A DNA stretch of 60,000 nucleotides, taken from positions 2,707,998 to 2,767,997 of the forward strand of contig NC_064045.1 of assembly GCF_932526225.1 (NCBI RefSeq). The letters run 5' to 3'. The translations under genes and the position numbers were made by a program. Below are positions 1-12,300 of the stretch, piece by piece (the first letter of the stretch is position 1; every line of letters starts with the position of its first letter). Below the pieces are notes generated by a model. The model saw only the letters and a program-made list of their open reading frames with translations. It did not search any database and was not told the DNA's origin. This stretch comes from Nematostella vectensis (lineage: Eukaryota > Cnidaria > Anthozoa > Actiniaria > Edwardsiidae).

Positions 1-245
1 TTCATAGTAGAGGGGTAGACTACGTACCTGTGCGAGGGAAGGGTGGGGAGTGTCTTTCCAGTTTCATAGTAGAGGGGTAGACTACGTACCTGTGCGAGGG
101 AGGGGTGGGGAGTGTCTTTCTGGTTTCATAGTAGAGGGGTGGACTATGTACCTGTGCGAGGGAGGGGTGGCGAGTGTCTTTCTGATTTCATAGTAGAGGG
201 GTGGACTACGTACCTGTGCGAGGGAGGGGTGGCGAGTGTCTTTCT
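1..245. repeat. ~62-bp tandem repeat x4 spanning the FBF1 exon 22 end and donor
   Basis: Each unit on the minus strand carries CCCTCCCTCGCACAG/GTACGTAGTC (one copy GTACATAGTC), that is the exon end plus a near-consensus donor. Only the rightmost copy (exon end at 214) continues the reading frame directly. The array continues off the left edge. Confidence 0.8.
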
Positions 246-319
246 GCACACTCTCGGCAACGTCCTGCTCTCTTGTCCATCTCCAGCAATCGGCGCTCAT
301 GTGCAATAGCCACACGATC
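214..319 (-). CDS. FBF1: FBF1 exon 22 (partial C-terminal region)
   Basis: Follows exon 21 in phase 0 and encodes RVAIAHERRLLEMDKRAGR then ECAERHSPPLPRT. The donor CACAG/GTACGT at 213 is strong, but the exon end and donor are repeated at about 62-bp steps towards base 1, so other donor copies are possible. Human FBF1 has roughly 80 more residues after this point, so the remaining exons should be left of the window. Confidence 0.72.
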
Positions 320-3300
320 CTGAAACAAGGGGTCAAGGGGTCAAGGGGTCAAGTGGTCAAGGGGTCAAGGGGTCTATTATAAATCAATGGGCATCTTCTG
401 GCTGTACATAACATCAATAGAGGAACTGAACCAAGAAACAGGATCTACACAGATGAGCTTAGAAGTGAGAAGGAGATGAAAGTATCTCGGGCATGTACTC
501 AGGATGCCATGTACTCAGAACACCATTGCGCAACTGCACTTACATGGAAGCCTGACAGAAAAAGAAAAATAGGAAGACCTAAGACAACTTGAAGGCGGTC
601 AGTGGAAAAGGAGAGAACAGAGGCAGGATGGAAATCTTAGGAGGCAGAGTTGATAGCTCGTGATAGGCCCAATTGGAGGAGAAGTATCAAGGCCTTATGC
701 GCAACTGCCCGCGAAGAGGATACGTGAGGTGAGGTGATTATAAGTCGATGAGCAAATGGAAAGAAAGGCAAATTATTCGAACATTCCGCTGCTTTTACAT
801 ATTCAGACTGTTTTATATTGTTACCACCTCCTGTCTGGATTTCAGACTCGGAAAAAGCACAAAGAAGGCATACCCAGGATTGGCCAAGGGGGGTGCGCAG
901 TTATAGGTATCATATGGAAAAAAACACTTTTTGGTTCCCAAGGGGGGGGGGGGGGGTGAGCGAGCACCCTGTGTACCACTCTGTGTTCACGCCTACAAAG
1001 TCATACCACAGCTAGCCCACAGCTAGCAGGCACTTTTCCTCTTGCAATAGCGGGCAAGAAAATACTGGGGAGGGGGTGGGGGGCACAGTCACGTGTTACT
1101 GGCCATTTGCTTCTAATTTAAGAAAAATACTGTCCCTATTACTAAGGCATAGCTGGCTTAAAGCCGCATTGGTACCAGTTTACTTCCGGTCGATTACGTA
1201 AAAATCTCCGATGATTTTTAACGGAAAAACGGGAAAAATATTTCAAAATATTGAAAGCAGTGTGTTTATTGGAAGTTTCTTTGAGGATTTGATTGATAAT
1301 TTAGAGCAGATGGCCTGTTAAATATCTCGGATTCTAATAGATTCTAAAAGATTTGTTTTTTAACGGTTGAGGTTTCCGTCGGTAAACTGGTGACAATGCG
1401 GCTTTAAGTCATACCTCCGCTAGTTGGCGCTCCTTCTCTTGTAAAATAACCAACTGATTATCCAGCTCGGCCTGCTCGTTTCCATTCTCTGCTCGGAGCC
1501 GTTCTGCTAGCACCAAGGCTTCCTCTCCTTCCTCCCGCACGCGCGTTGCCTCCTGGGAAATACAGTTACAATACAGTCACCATGGAGACGATATTCATAA
1601 GACGGTGACCATGGAAACGATAGTCATAAGACGGTGACCATGGAAACAATACAGTCACAAGACAGCCACCATGGAGATGATACAGTCACAACACGGTCAC
1701 GGTACAATCATTACATGTGACAATGGCACGGTCATAACACGCTGATAACACAGTAAAGGCACACTAATGACACGGTAATAGCGCTCGGCACTCATCAGGG
1801 CACGATACAAATTGTTACGAGACGGCACGATCACGCAACATAACGACAAGGCCTCAAGGCATGTAATATCAGCCTTTGTCAGCTGCTTTTTTTTAAAAAA
1901 GGTGAGACTGACTTAAAAGGTGAGACTGACTTAAAAGCTGAGACTGACTTAAAAGGTGAGACTGACTTACTTAAAAGTTGAGACTGACTTAAAAGGTAAG
2001 ACTGACATAAAAGGTGAGACTGACTTACTTAAAAGGTGAGACTGACTTAAAAGGTGAGACTGACTTAAAAGGTGAGACTGACTAGGGACCTTTAAGTGAA
2101 ATCCATGAAACACTGCACTTACCGCGCACAGCTCGCCAATCTCCTGAGAGCGTTGCTGCACCTCCAGACTCAGCTTGCCGATGCGGTCTTTTTCTTCCTC
2201 AAATGACTCCTTCCGCCGCTCGAACTCACGCTTATCTCGCGCCAGGCTCTCCTCCTGCTGCTTCATCTGAGCCTGCCGAACACTCAGGGCAGCAGCATCT
2301 TGCTTGACAGCCGTCGCAGTAGCCTCTAGGTCTGCTTCAGCCTTGGGTTGAAAAGAAAGAAGAAATTTAAACACAGTTCTGTAGGATAAAAAGGAAGATC
2401 ATTCTGGGTGGTAAACTCGCGTGCGCTTAGGCTTTTAGCGGCAAAATAAGAACAAAACAAAAAGCAACTTATTTAGACAAAAACAACAAATAAGCTAGAA
2501 AGCTTATTTACACCTGCATTGATATGTCTGTCTTGTGCCGTGTGTTATCACCTGTATTGATGTGTCTGTCTTGTGCCGTGTGTTTTCACCTGTATTGATA
2601 TTGTCTTGTGCCGTGTGTTATTACCTGTATTGATGTGTCTGTCTTGTGCCGTGTGTTATCACCAGTATCGATGTGTCTGTCTTGTGCCGTGTGTTCTCAC
2701 CTGTATTGATATGTCTGTCTTGTGCCGTGTGTTATCACCTGTATTGATGTGCCTGTCTTGTGCCGTGTGTTTTCACCTGTATTGATGTGCCTGTCTTGTG
2801 CCGTGTGTTTTCACCTGTATTGATGTGTTTGTCTTGTGCCGTGTGTTTTCACCTGTATTGATGTGTCTGTCTTGTGCCGTGTGTTATCACCTGTATTTAT
2901 GTGTCTGTCTTGTGCCGTGTGTTATCACCTGTATTGATGTGTCTGTCTTGTGCCGTGTGTCATCACCTGTATTTATGTGTCTGTCTTGTGCCGTGTGTTA
3001 TCACCTGTATTGATGTGTCTGTCTTGTGCCGGGTGTTATCACCTGTATTTATGTGTCTGTCTTGTGCCGTGTGTTATAACCTGTATTGATGTGTCTGTCT
3101 TGTGCCGTTCCCTCGTCATTAGCTCTCGGTGTGTTGACGCTAACTGCGCACGCTCGGTGGAAAGCGCGCGCTTTTCTTCCTGCAGATGTAACGTGACGCG
3201 CTGCTGCTCGCGCATAAACTCTTCGCGTAACCGCTGTACATCTGCTCTCTCCTCGGCAAGCTGCTCCATTGTCATGCGACGCTCGGTTTCCAGAGAGTTC

Positions 3301-6300
3301 TGTACAAAAGACAGCAGAGCTTAAATTATGCAACCCTAGGTTTCAAAAGAGGTCTATACAAGGGACAATAGAGCTAACGACATACTGTTTTTAACTCGGA
3401 TTATTCTCTCGTTAGTACACTTGGGAGAATAGTCAACCTCATTACTTACGACAAAATACAGTGTGTGTATTTGAAAATGGTATCAGTAAGTATAGCTATG
3501 CAAAAGTTGACTGCATGAATGTGCTTTTTTGTTTCGGTTTTCACGGTTTATCTCCCTCTAAAAAAATAGCAATTTCGATTGATGCCGTGTTCCGTGGTCG
3601 GGCATGAGTCGTGTGGCGGGCTGCCTGAGGCGCCTATTTAAGTCTTCAACTCGACCCCGTTGAATCTGCGCTCTAATAATTTAGCATTCAAGCTGCAGAA
3701 GAGTGATTGGCCTTCGAAATTTATCTATTTTGAATGTATTTCAGGTTTCTATTAACTGCCCACGTGCGTAACAAGGCTGTTAGGGCAGCATGGTTCGCTT
3801 CTTCATTACCTGAAGTGTTTTGACCCGAGCTTCCTCGGCAGAAAGGCGCCATTTCTCCTGATCCAACTGACGAGTCTGTTCTCTGAGATGTAGCTCCATC
3901 TTAGCTATCAGACCTGAAACACAGAGAACTTAGTACAACACGTCTATATCTTAGCTATCAGACCTGAAACACAGAGAAATTAGTACAACACGTCTATATC
4001 TTAGCTATCAGACCTGAAACACAGAGAACTTAGTACAACACGTCTATATCTTGGCTATCTGACCTGAAACACAGAGAACTTAGTACAACACGTCTATATC
4101 TTAGCTATCAGACCTGAAACACAGAGAACTTAGTACAACACGTCTATATCTTGGCTATCTGACCTGAAACACAGAGAACTTAGTACAACACGTCTATATC
4201 TTAGCTATCAGACCTGAAACACAGAGAACTTAGTACAACACGTCTATATCTTAGCTATCAGACCTGAAACACAGAGAACTTAGTACAACACGTCTATATC
4301 TTGGCTATCTAACCTGAAACACAGAGAACTTAGTACAACACTTCTACATCTTAGCTATCAGACCTAGAACACAGAGAATAGTACAACACGTCTACATCTT
4401 GGCTATCTGACCTGGAACACAGAGAAATTAGTACAACACGTCTACATCTTGGCTATCAGACCTGAAACACAGAGAACTTAGTACAACACTTCTACATCTT
4501 AGCTATCAGACCTGAAACACAGAGAACTTAGTACAACACGTCTATATCTTAGCTATCAGACCTGTAACACAGAGAACTTAGTACAACACTTCTACATCTT
4601 AGCTATCAGACCTGAAACACAGAGAACTTAGTACAACACGTCTATATCTTGGCTATCAGACCTGAAACACAGAGAACTTAGTACAACACGTCTATATCTT
4701 AGCTATCTGACCTGAAACACAGAGAACTTAGTACAACACGTCTACATCATAGCTATCAGACCTGAAACACAGAGAACTTAGTACAACACTTCTACATCTT
4801 AGCTATCAGACCTGAAACACAGAGAACTTAGTACAACACTTCTACATCTTGGCTATCAGACCTGAAACACAGAGAACTTAGTACAACACGTCTATATCTT
4901 GGCTATCTGACCTGAAACACAGAGAACTTAGTACAACACGTCTATATCTTGGCTATCTGACCTGAAACACAGAGAACTTAGTACAACACGTCTATATCTT
5001 AGCTATCAGACCTGAAACACAGAGAACTTAGTACAACACGTCTACATCTTAGCTATCAGACCTGAAACACAGAGAACTTAGTACAACACGTCTACATCTT
5101 AGCTATCTGACCTGGAACACAGAGAACTTAGTACAACACGTCTACATCTTGGCTATCTGACCTGGAACACAGAGAAATTAGTACAACACTTCTACATCTT
5201 AGCTATCAGACCTCAAACACAGAGAAATTAGTACAACACTTCTACATCTTGGCTATCTGACCTGAAACACAGAGAAATTAGTACAACACGTCTACATCTT
5301 AGCTATCAGACCTGAAACACCGAGAACTTAGTACAACACGTCTACATCTTAGCTATCTGACCTGAAACACAGAGAACTTAGTACAACACGTCTACATCTT
5401 AGCTATCTGACCTGAAACACAGAGAACTTAGTACAACACGTCTACATCTTAGCTTTCAGATTTGAAACACAGAGAAATTAGTACAACACTTCTACATCTT
5501 AGCTATCAGACCTGAAAACCAGGGAAAAACACACAGAGAACATAAGACAACACGTCCGGCTCCACCTTCGGTTATGAGACATAACTTCGCTATGGCACAT
5601 AACTTTATAGTGAACGTATTATTATCTTTTTGTGCTCCAATAACAGAGTGCTTCTAGGGAACCACATGGCTTCTATACCCTGCCTCACCACCTGTCCAGT
5701 ATCGGGACCCGTCACATGGCTTCTATCTCCTGCCTCACCACCTGTCCAGTATAGGGACTCGTCACATGGCTTCTATCTCCTGCCTTACCACCTGTCCAGT
5801 ATCGGGACCCGTCACATGGCTTCTATCACCTGCCTCACCACCTGTCCAGTATCGGGACTCGTCACATGGCTTCTATCTCCTGCATCACCACCTGTCCAGT
5901 ATCGGGACTCGTCACATGGCTTCTATCTCCTGCCTCACCACCTGTCCAGTATCGGGACCCGTCACATGGCTTCTATCCCCTGCCTCACCACCTGTCCAGT
6001 ATCGGGACTCGTCACATGGCTTCTATCTTTTGCCTCACCACCTGTCCAGTATCGGGACTCGTGACATGGCTTCTATACCCTGCATCACCACCTGTCCAGT
6101 ATCGGGACTCGTGACATGGCTTCTATCTCCTGCCTTACCACCTGTCCAGTATCGGGACTCGTGACATGGCTTCTATACCCTGCATCACCACCTGTCCAGT
6201 ATCGGGACTCGTCTAATGGCTTCTATCTCCTGCCTCACCACCTGTCCAGTATCGGGACTCGTCACATGGCTTCTATCTCCTGCATCACCACCTGTCCAGT

Positions 6301-9300
6301 ATCGGGACTCGTCACATGGCTTCTATCTCCTGCCTCACCACCTGTCCAGTATCGGGACCCGTCACATGGCTTCTATCCCCTGCCTCACCACCTGTCCAGT
6401 ATCGGGACTCGTCACATGGCTTCTATCTTTTGCCTCACCACCTGTCCAGTATCGGGACTCGTGACATGGCTTCTATACCCTGCATCACCACCTGTCCAGT
6501 ATCGGGACTCGTGACATGGCTTCTATCTCCTGCCTTACCACCTGTCCAGTATCGGGACTCGTGACATGGCTTCTATACCCTGCATCACCACCTGTCCAGT
6601 ATCGGGACTCGTCTAATGGCTTCTATCTCCTGCCTTACCACCTGTCCAGTATCGGGACTCGTCACATGGCTTCTATCTCCTGCCTCACCAACCTGTCCAG
6701 TATCGGGACTCGTCACATGGCTTCTATCTCCTGCCTTACCACCTGTCCAGTATCGGGACCCGTCACATGGCTTCTATCTCCTGCCTCACCACCTGTCCAG
6801 TATCGGGACTCGTCACATGGCTTCTATCCCCTGCCTCACCACCTGTCCAGTATCGGGACTCGTCACATGGCTTCTATCCCCTGCCTCACCAACCTGTCCA
6901 GTATAGGGACTCGTCACATGGCTTCTATCTCCTGCCTCACCACCTGTCCAGTATCGGGACTCGTCTAATGGCTTCTATCCCCTGCCTCACCACCTGTCCA
7001 GTATCGGGACTCGTCACATGGCTTCTATCTCCTGCCTCACCACCTGTCCAGTATCGGGACTCGTCACATGGCTTCTATCCCCTGCCTCACCACCTGTCCA
7101 GTATCGGGACTCGTCACATGGCTTCTATCCCCTGCCTCACCACCTGTCCAGTATCGGGACTCGTCACATGGCTTCTATCCCCTGCCTCACCACCTGTCCA
7201 GTATCGGGACTCGTCACATGGCTTCTATACCCTGCCTCACCACCTGTCCAGTATCGGGACTCGTCACATGGCTTCTATCCCCTGCCTCACCACCTGTCCA
7301 GTATCGGGACTCGTCACATGGCTTCTATCTCCTGCCTCACCACCTGTCCAGTATCGGGACTCGTCACATGGCTTCTATCCCCTGCCTCACCAACCTGTCC
7401 AGTATAGGGACTCGTCACATGGCTTCTATTCCCTGCCTCACCACCTGTCCAGTATCGGGACTCGTCACATGGCTTCTATCTCCTGCCTCACCAACCTGTC
7501 CAGTATAGGGACTCGTCACATGGCTTCTATCCCCTGCCTCACCACCTGTCCAGTATCGGGACTCGTCACATGGCTTTTATCTCCTGCCTCACCAACCTGT
7601 CCAGTATAGGGACTCGTCCATGGCTTCTATCCCCTGCCTCACCACCTGTCCAGTATCGGGACTCGTCACATGGCTTCTATCTCCTGCCTCACCAACCTGT
7701 CCAGTATCGGGACTCGTCACATGGCTTCTATCCCCTGCCTCACCACCTGTCCAGTATCGGGACTCGTCACATGGCTTCTATCTCCTGCCTCACCACCTGT
7801 CCAGTATAGGGACACGTCACATGGCTTCTATCTCCTGCCTCACCACATGTCCAGTATAGGGACTCATCACATGGCTTCTATCTCCTGCCTCTCCACCTGT
7901 CCAGTATAGGGACTCGTGACATGACTTCTATCCCCTGCCTCACCACCTGTCCAGTATCGGGACTCGTCACATGGCTTCTATCTCCTGCCTCACCAGCCTG
8001 TCCAGTATCGGGACTCGTCACATGGCTTCTATCCCCTGCCTCACCACCTGTCCAGTATCGGGACTCGTCACATGGCTTCTATCTCCTGCCTCACCACGTG
8101 TCCAGTATCGGGACTCGTCACATGGCTTCTATCCCCTGCCTCACCACCTGTCCATTATCGGGACTCGTCACATGGCTTCTATCTCCTGCCTCACCACGTG
8201 TCCAGTATCGGGACTCGTCACATGGCTTCTATCCCCTGCCTCACCACCTGTCCAGTATCGGGACTCGTCACATGGCTTCTATCTCCTGCTTCAACACCTA
8301 TCCAGTATAGGGACTCGTCACATGGCTTCTATCCCCTGCCTCACCACCTGTCCAGTATCGGGACTCGTCACATGGCTTCTATCCCCTGCCTCACCACCTG
8401 TCCAGTATCGGGACTCGTCACATGGCTTCTATCTCCTGCCTCACCACCTGTCCAGTATAGGGACTGGTCACATGGCTTCTATCCCCTGCCTCACCACCTG
8501 TCCAGTATCGGGACTCGTCACATGGTTTCTATCCCCTGCCTCACCACCTGTCCAGTATAGGGACCCGTCACATGGCTTCTATACCCTGCATCACCACATG
8601 TCCAGTATCGGGACTCGTCACATGGCTTCTATCCCCTGCCTCACCACCTGTCCAGTATAGGGACTCGTCACATGGCTTCTATCCCCTGCCTCACCACCTG
8701 TCTAGTATCGGGACTCGTCACATGGCTTCTATCTCCTGCCTCACCACCTGTCCAGTATAGGGACCCGTCACATGGCTTCTATACCCTGCCTCACCACCTG
8801 TCCAGTATAGGGACCCGTCACATGGCTTCTATACCCTGCCTCACCACCTGTCCAGTATAGGGACTGGTCACATGGCTTCTATCCCCTGCCTCACCACCTG
8901 TCCAGTATCGGGACTCGTCACATGGCTTCTATCTCCTGCCTCACCACCTGTCCAGTATCGGGACTCGTCTAATGGCTTCTATCCCCTGCCTCACCACCTG
9001 TCCAGTATCGGGACTCGTCACATGGCTTCTATCTCCTGCCTCACCACCTGTCCAGTATCGGGACTCGTCACATGGCTTCTATCCCCTGCCTCACCACCTG
9101 TCCAGTATCGGGACTCGTCACATGGCTTCTATCCCCTGCCTCACCACCTGTCCAGTATCGGGACTCGTCACATGGCTTCTATCCCCTGCCTCACCACCTG
9201 TCCAGTATCGGGACTCGTCACATGGCTTCTATACCCTGCCTCACCACCTGTCCAGTATCGGGACTCGTCACATGGCTTCTATCCCCTGCCTCACCACCTG

Positions 9301-12300
9301 TCCAGTATCGGGACTCGTCACATGGCTTCTATCTCCTGCCTCACCACCTGTCCAGTATCGGGACTCGTCACATGGCTTCTATCCCCTGCCTCACCACCTG
9401 TCCAGTATAGGGACTCGTCACATGGCTTCTATCTCCTGCTTCACCACCTGTCCAGTATAGGGACTCGTCACATGGCTTCTATCTCCTGCCACTCCACCTG
9501 TCCAGTATCGGGACTCGTCACATGGCTTCTATCCCCTGCCTCACCACCTGTCCAGTATCGGGACTCGTCACATGGCTTCTATCTTCTGCTTCACCACCTG
9601 TCCAGTATAGGGACTCGTCACATGGCTTCTATCTCCTGCCTCTCCACCTGTCCAGTATCGGGACTCGTCACATGGCTTCTATCTCCTGCCTCACCACCTG
9701 TCCAGTATCGGGACTCATCACATGGCTTCTATCTTCTGCCTCTCCACCTGTCCAGTATCGGGACTCATCACATGGCTTCTATCTTTTGCCTCACCACCTG
9801 TCCAGTATCGGGACTCGTCACATGGCTTCTATCTCCTGCCTCACCACCTGTCCAGTATAGGGACTCGTCACATGGCTTCTATCTCCTGCCTCTCCACCTG
9901 TCCAATATAGGGACCCGTCACATGGCTTCTATCTCCTGCCTCACCACCTGTCCAGTATCGGGACCCGTCACATGGCTTCTATCCCCTGCCTCACCACCTG
10001 TCCAGTATCGGGACTCGTCACATGGCTTCTATCTCCTGCCTCACCACCTGTCCAGTATAGGGACTCGTCACATGGCTTCTATCCCCTGCCTCACCACCTG
10101 TCCAATATAGGGACTCGTCACATGGCTTCTATCTTTTGCCTCACCACCTGTCCAGTATCGGGACTCGTCACATGGCTTCTATCTCCTGCCTCACCACCTG
10201 TCCAGTATAGGGACTCGTCACATGGCTTCTATCTCCTGCCTCTCCACCTGTCCAATATAGGGACTCGTCACATGGCTTCTATCCCCTGCATCACCACCTG
10301 TCCAGTATCGGGACTCGTCACATGGCTTCTATCTCCTGCCTCACCACCTGTCTAGTATCGGGACTCGTGACATGGCTTCTATCTCCTGCTTCACCAACTG
10401 TCCAGTATCGGGACTCGTCACATGGCTTCTATCCCCTGCCTCACCACCTGTCCAGTATCGGGACACGTCACATGGCTTCTATCTCCTGCCTCACCACCTG
10501 TCCAGTATCGGGACTCGTCACATGGCTTCTATCTCCTGCTTCACCACCTGTCCAGTATCGGGACTCGTCACATGGCTTCTATCTCCTGCCTCACCACCTG
10601 TCCAGTATAGGGACTCGTCACATGGCTTCTATCTCCTGCCTCACCACCTGTCCATTATCGGGACTCGTCACATGGCTTCTATCCCCTGCATCACCACCTG
10701 TCCAGTATCGGGACTCGTCTAATGGCTTCTATCTTGGTAGACGTGTTGAAAATTGTACGACTCGTGATTTGTCTGAAATTGCCCAATTCTGACAACAATT
10801 ACTGAATACGTTTCACTATTTTTGGCAACTTTGATTAATCATATTTCAAGAACGGATCATCTACCAGAAAGTACCAAAGCTTAATTTGTTTTATATCAAA
10901 CAAGGAACCTCTGAGAAAAAAATCAAGCAAACACCTTTTTTTTACAGTTTGAACTCCTTGTAACCTCACCTTGCAGCCGTGTTCGCTCCTCCTCCGTCTC
11001 CGCCTGCTGGCGCACCAGCCTATCGTGTAGCTGGGCGAGATACTCGTCCCGGGCCCGCGCCACCGTCTCCCTCTCCTCCATGCCTGACTTGTGCGTCGTC
11101 TCCAGCTGCTGACGCATGTCGCTGACGTCACGGGTCGAGCTCATCACTCGCTCCATCAAGGACTGGAGTGACCTCGTGTGCGCATGCGCGCTTGTTGCCA
11201 CTGCCACCTAGAGAAAACAACGGCTCAGTTGTATAATTAACCACTCAACTCTTTTTACCATATGATCCAATATTTTAGGCGATGGACTAGCTTCGAGCTT
11301 AAATAGGCAACCTCAACCGACAGAAACTTCCAATAGACACACTGCTGTTATAATTTTATAGTTACGTAATTGACCGGAAATAAACTGATATTTTAGGCGA
11401 TGGACTAACCCCAAACTTACATTAATTCCAGCTAAGATAGTTAAAGCTATTGTTCATAGAGTCACTTTGGATTCTTTATCTGGATCTTTAGGGTATGGCA
11501 TGGGTAAATCAGTGGCGCACTGAATAAAAAACCCTTCTCCTTCCCTAGAAAGAGGTTACGTCACACTCCAAGTTTGTAAGCATGTCGTGAGGAATGCCTA
11601 CATACGCCGGCGTATCTACAACTAGCAAGTTAAAGAATGTCGATCAACCACTCCTTAGTAATATTTTTAATTGAAAATACAAACGTTTATTTGCAAGGAA
11701 ACTTCTAGATAACGATCCACGATTGAAATCCGATGCTTTATCAATGATGTTTGATTGAATGTTTCTAAGTCACTTGCTTGAATTACCCGATGGGGATGGA
11801 TGCTTCGTGTGACTCGCCATTGAGCGGGAGCATAAAATGGCGGCGTGATTGGCCTTCAACCGAAAACTAGACAGACATTTACAGTCAAAGCGAGAAATCA
11901 AGCAAAAAAAAAACAAGAAACAAATAAAAAAAGAAGAAATTATAAAAGTAAAGAAGAAGAAGAAGAAGAAGAAGAAGAAGAAGAAGAAGAAGAAGAAGAA
12001 GAAGAAGAAGAAGAAGAAGAAGAAGAAGAAGAAGAAGAAGAAGAAGAAGAAGAAGAAGAAGAAGAAGAAGAAGAAGAAGAAGAAGAAGAAGAAGATAAAG
12101 AAGAAGAAGAAGAAGAAGAAGAAGAAAGAAGAAGAAGGAGAAGAAGAAAAAGAAAGCAAAAGAAAAATGTACCTAGTCAAAGGTCTGTGTCCACATACCA
12201 CAACACCGTCCCCCCCTCCTTCCCCAAGCAACCTTACGTAGACGTGTAGGGGTAAGGTGAATTGGCTAGCCACTCAATCACTTTGAAACACGTCTCAAAT

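Noticed and set aside
3901-10735. CRISPR-like array of direct repeats
   Set aside because: Units are contiguous with no unique spacers, the DNA is eukaryotic, and the repeats are minisatellites.
5630-10792. Long plus-strand open frames (up to ~412 codons, MASISCLTTCPVSGLV-type repeats)
   Set aside because: They are read-through of the 50-bp array in all three frames, antisense to FBF1, with no other coding signal.
11770-12273. Poly-Glu, poly-Lys and poly-Phe frames
   Set aside because: GAA/TTC microsatellite read in different frames.
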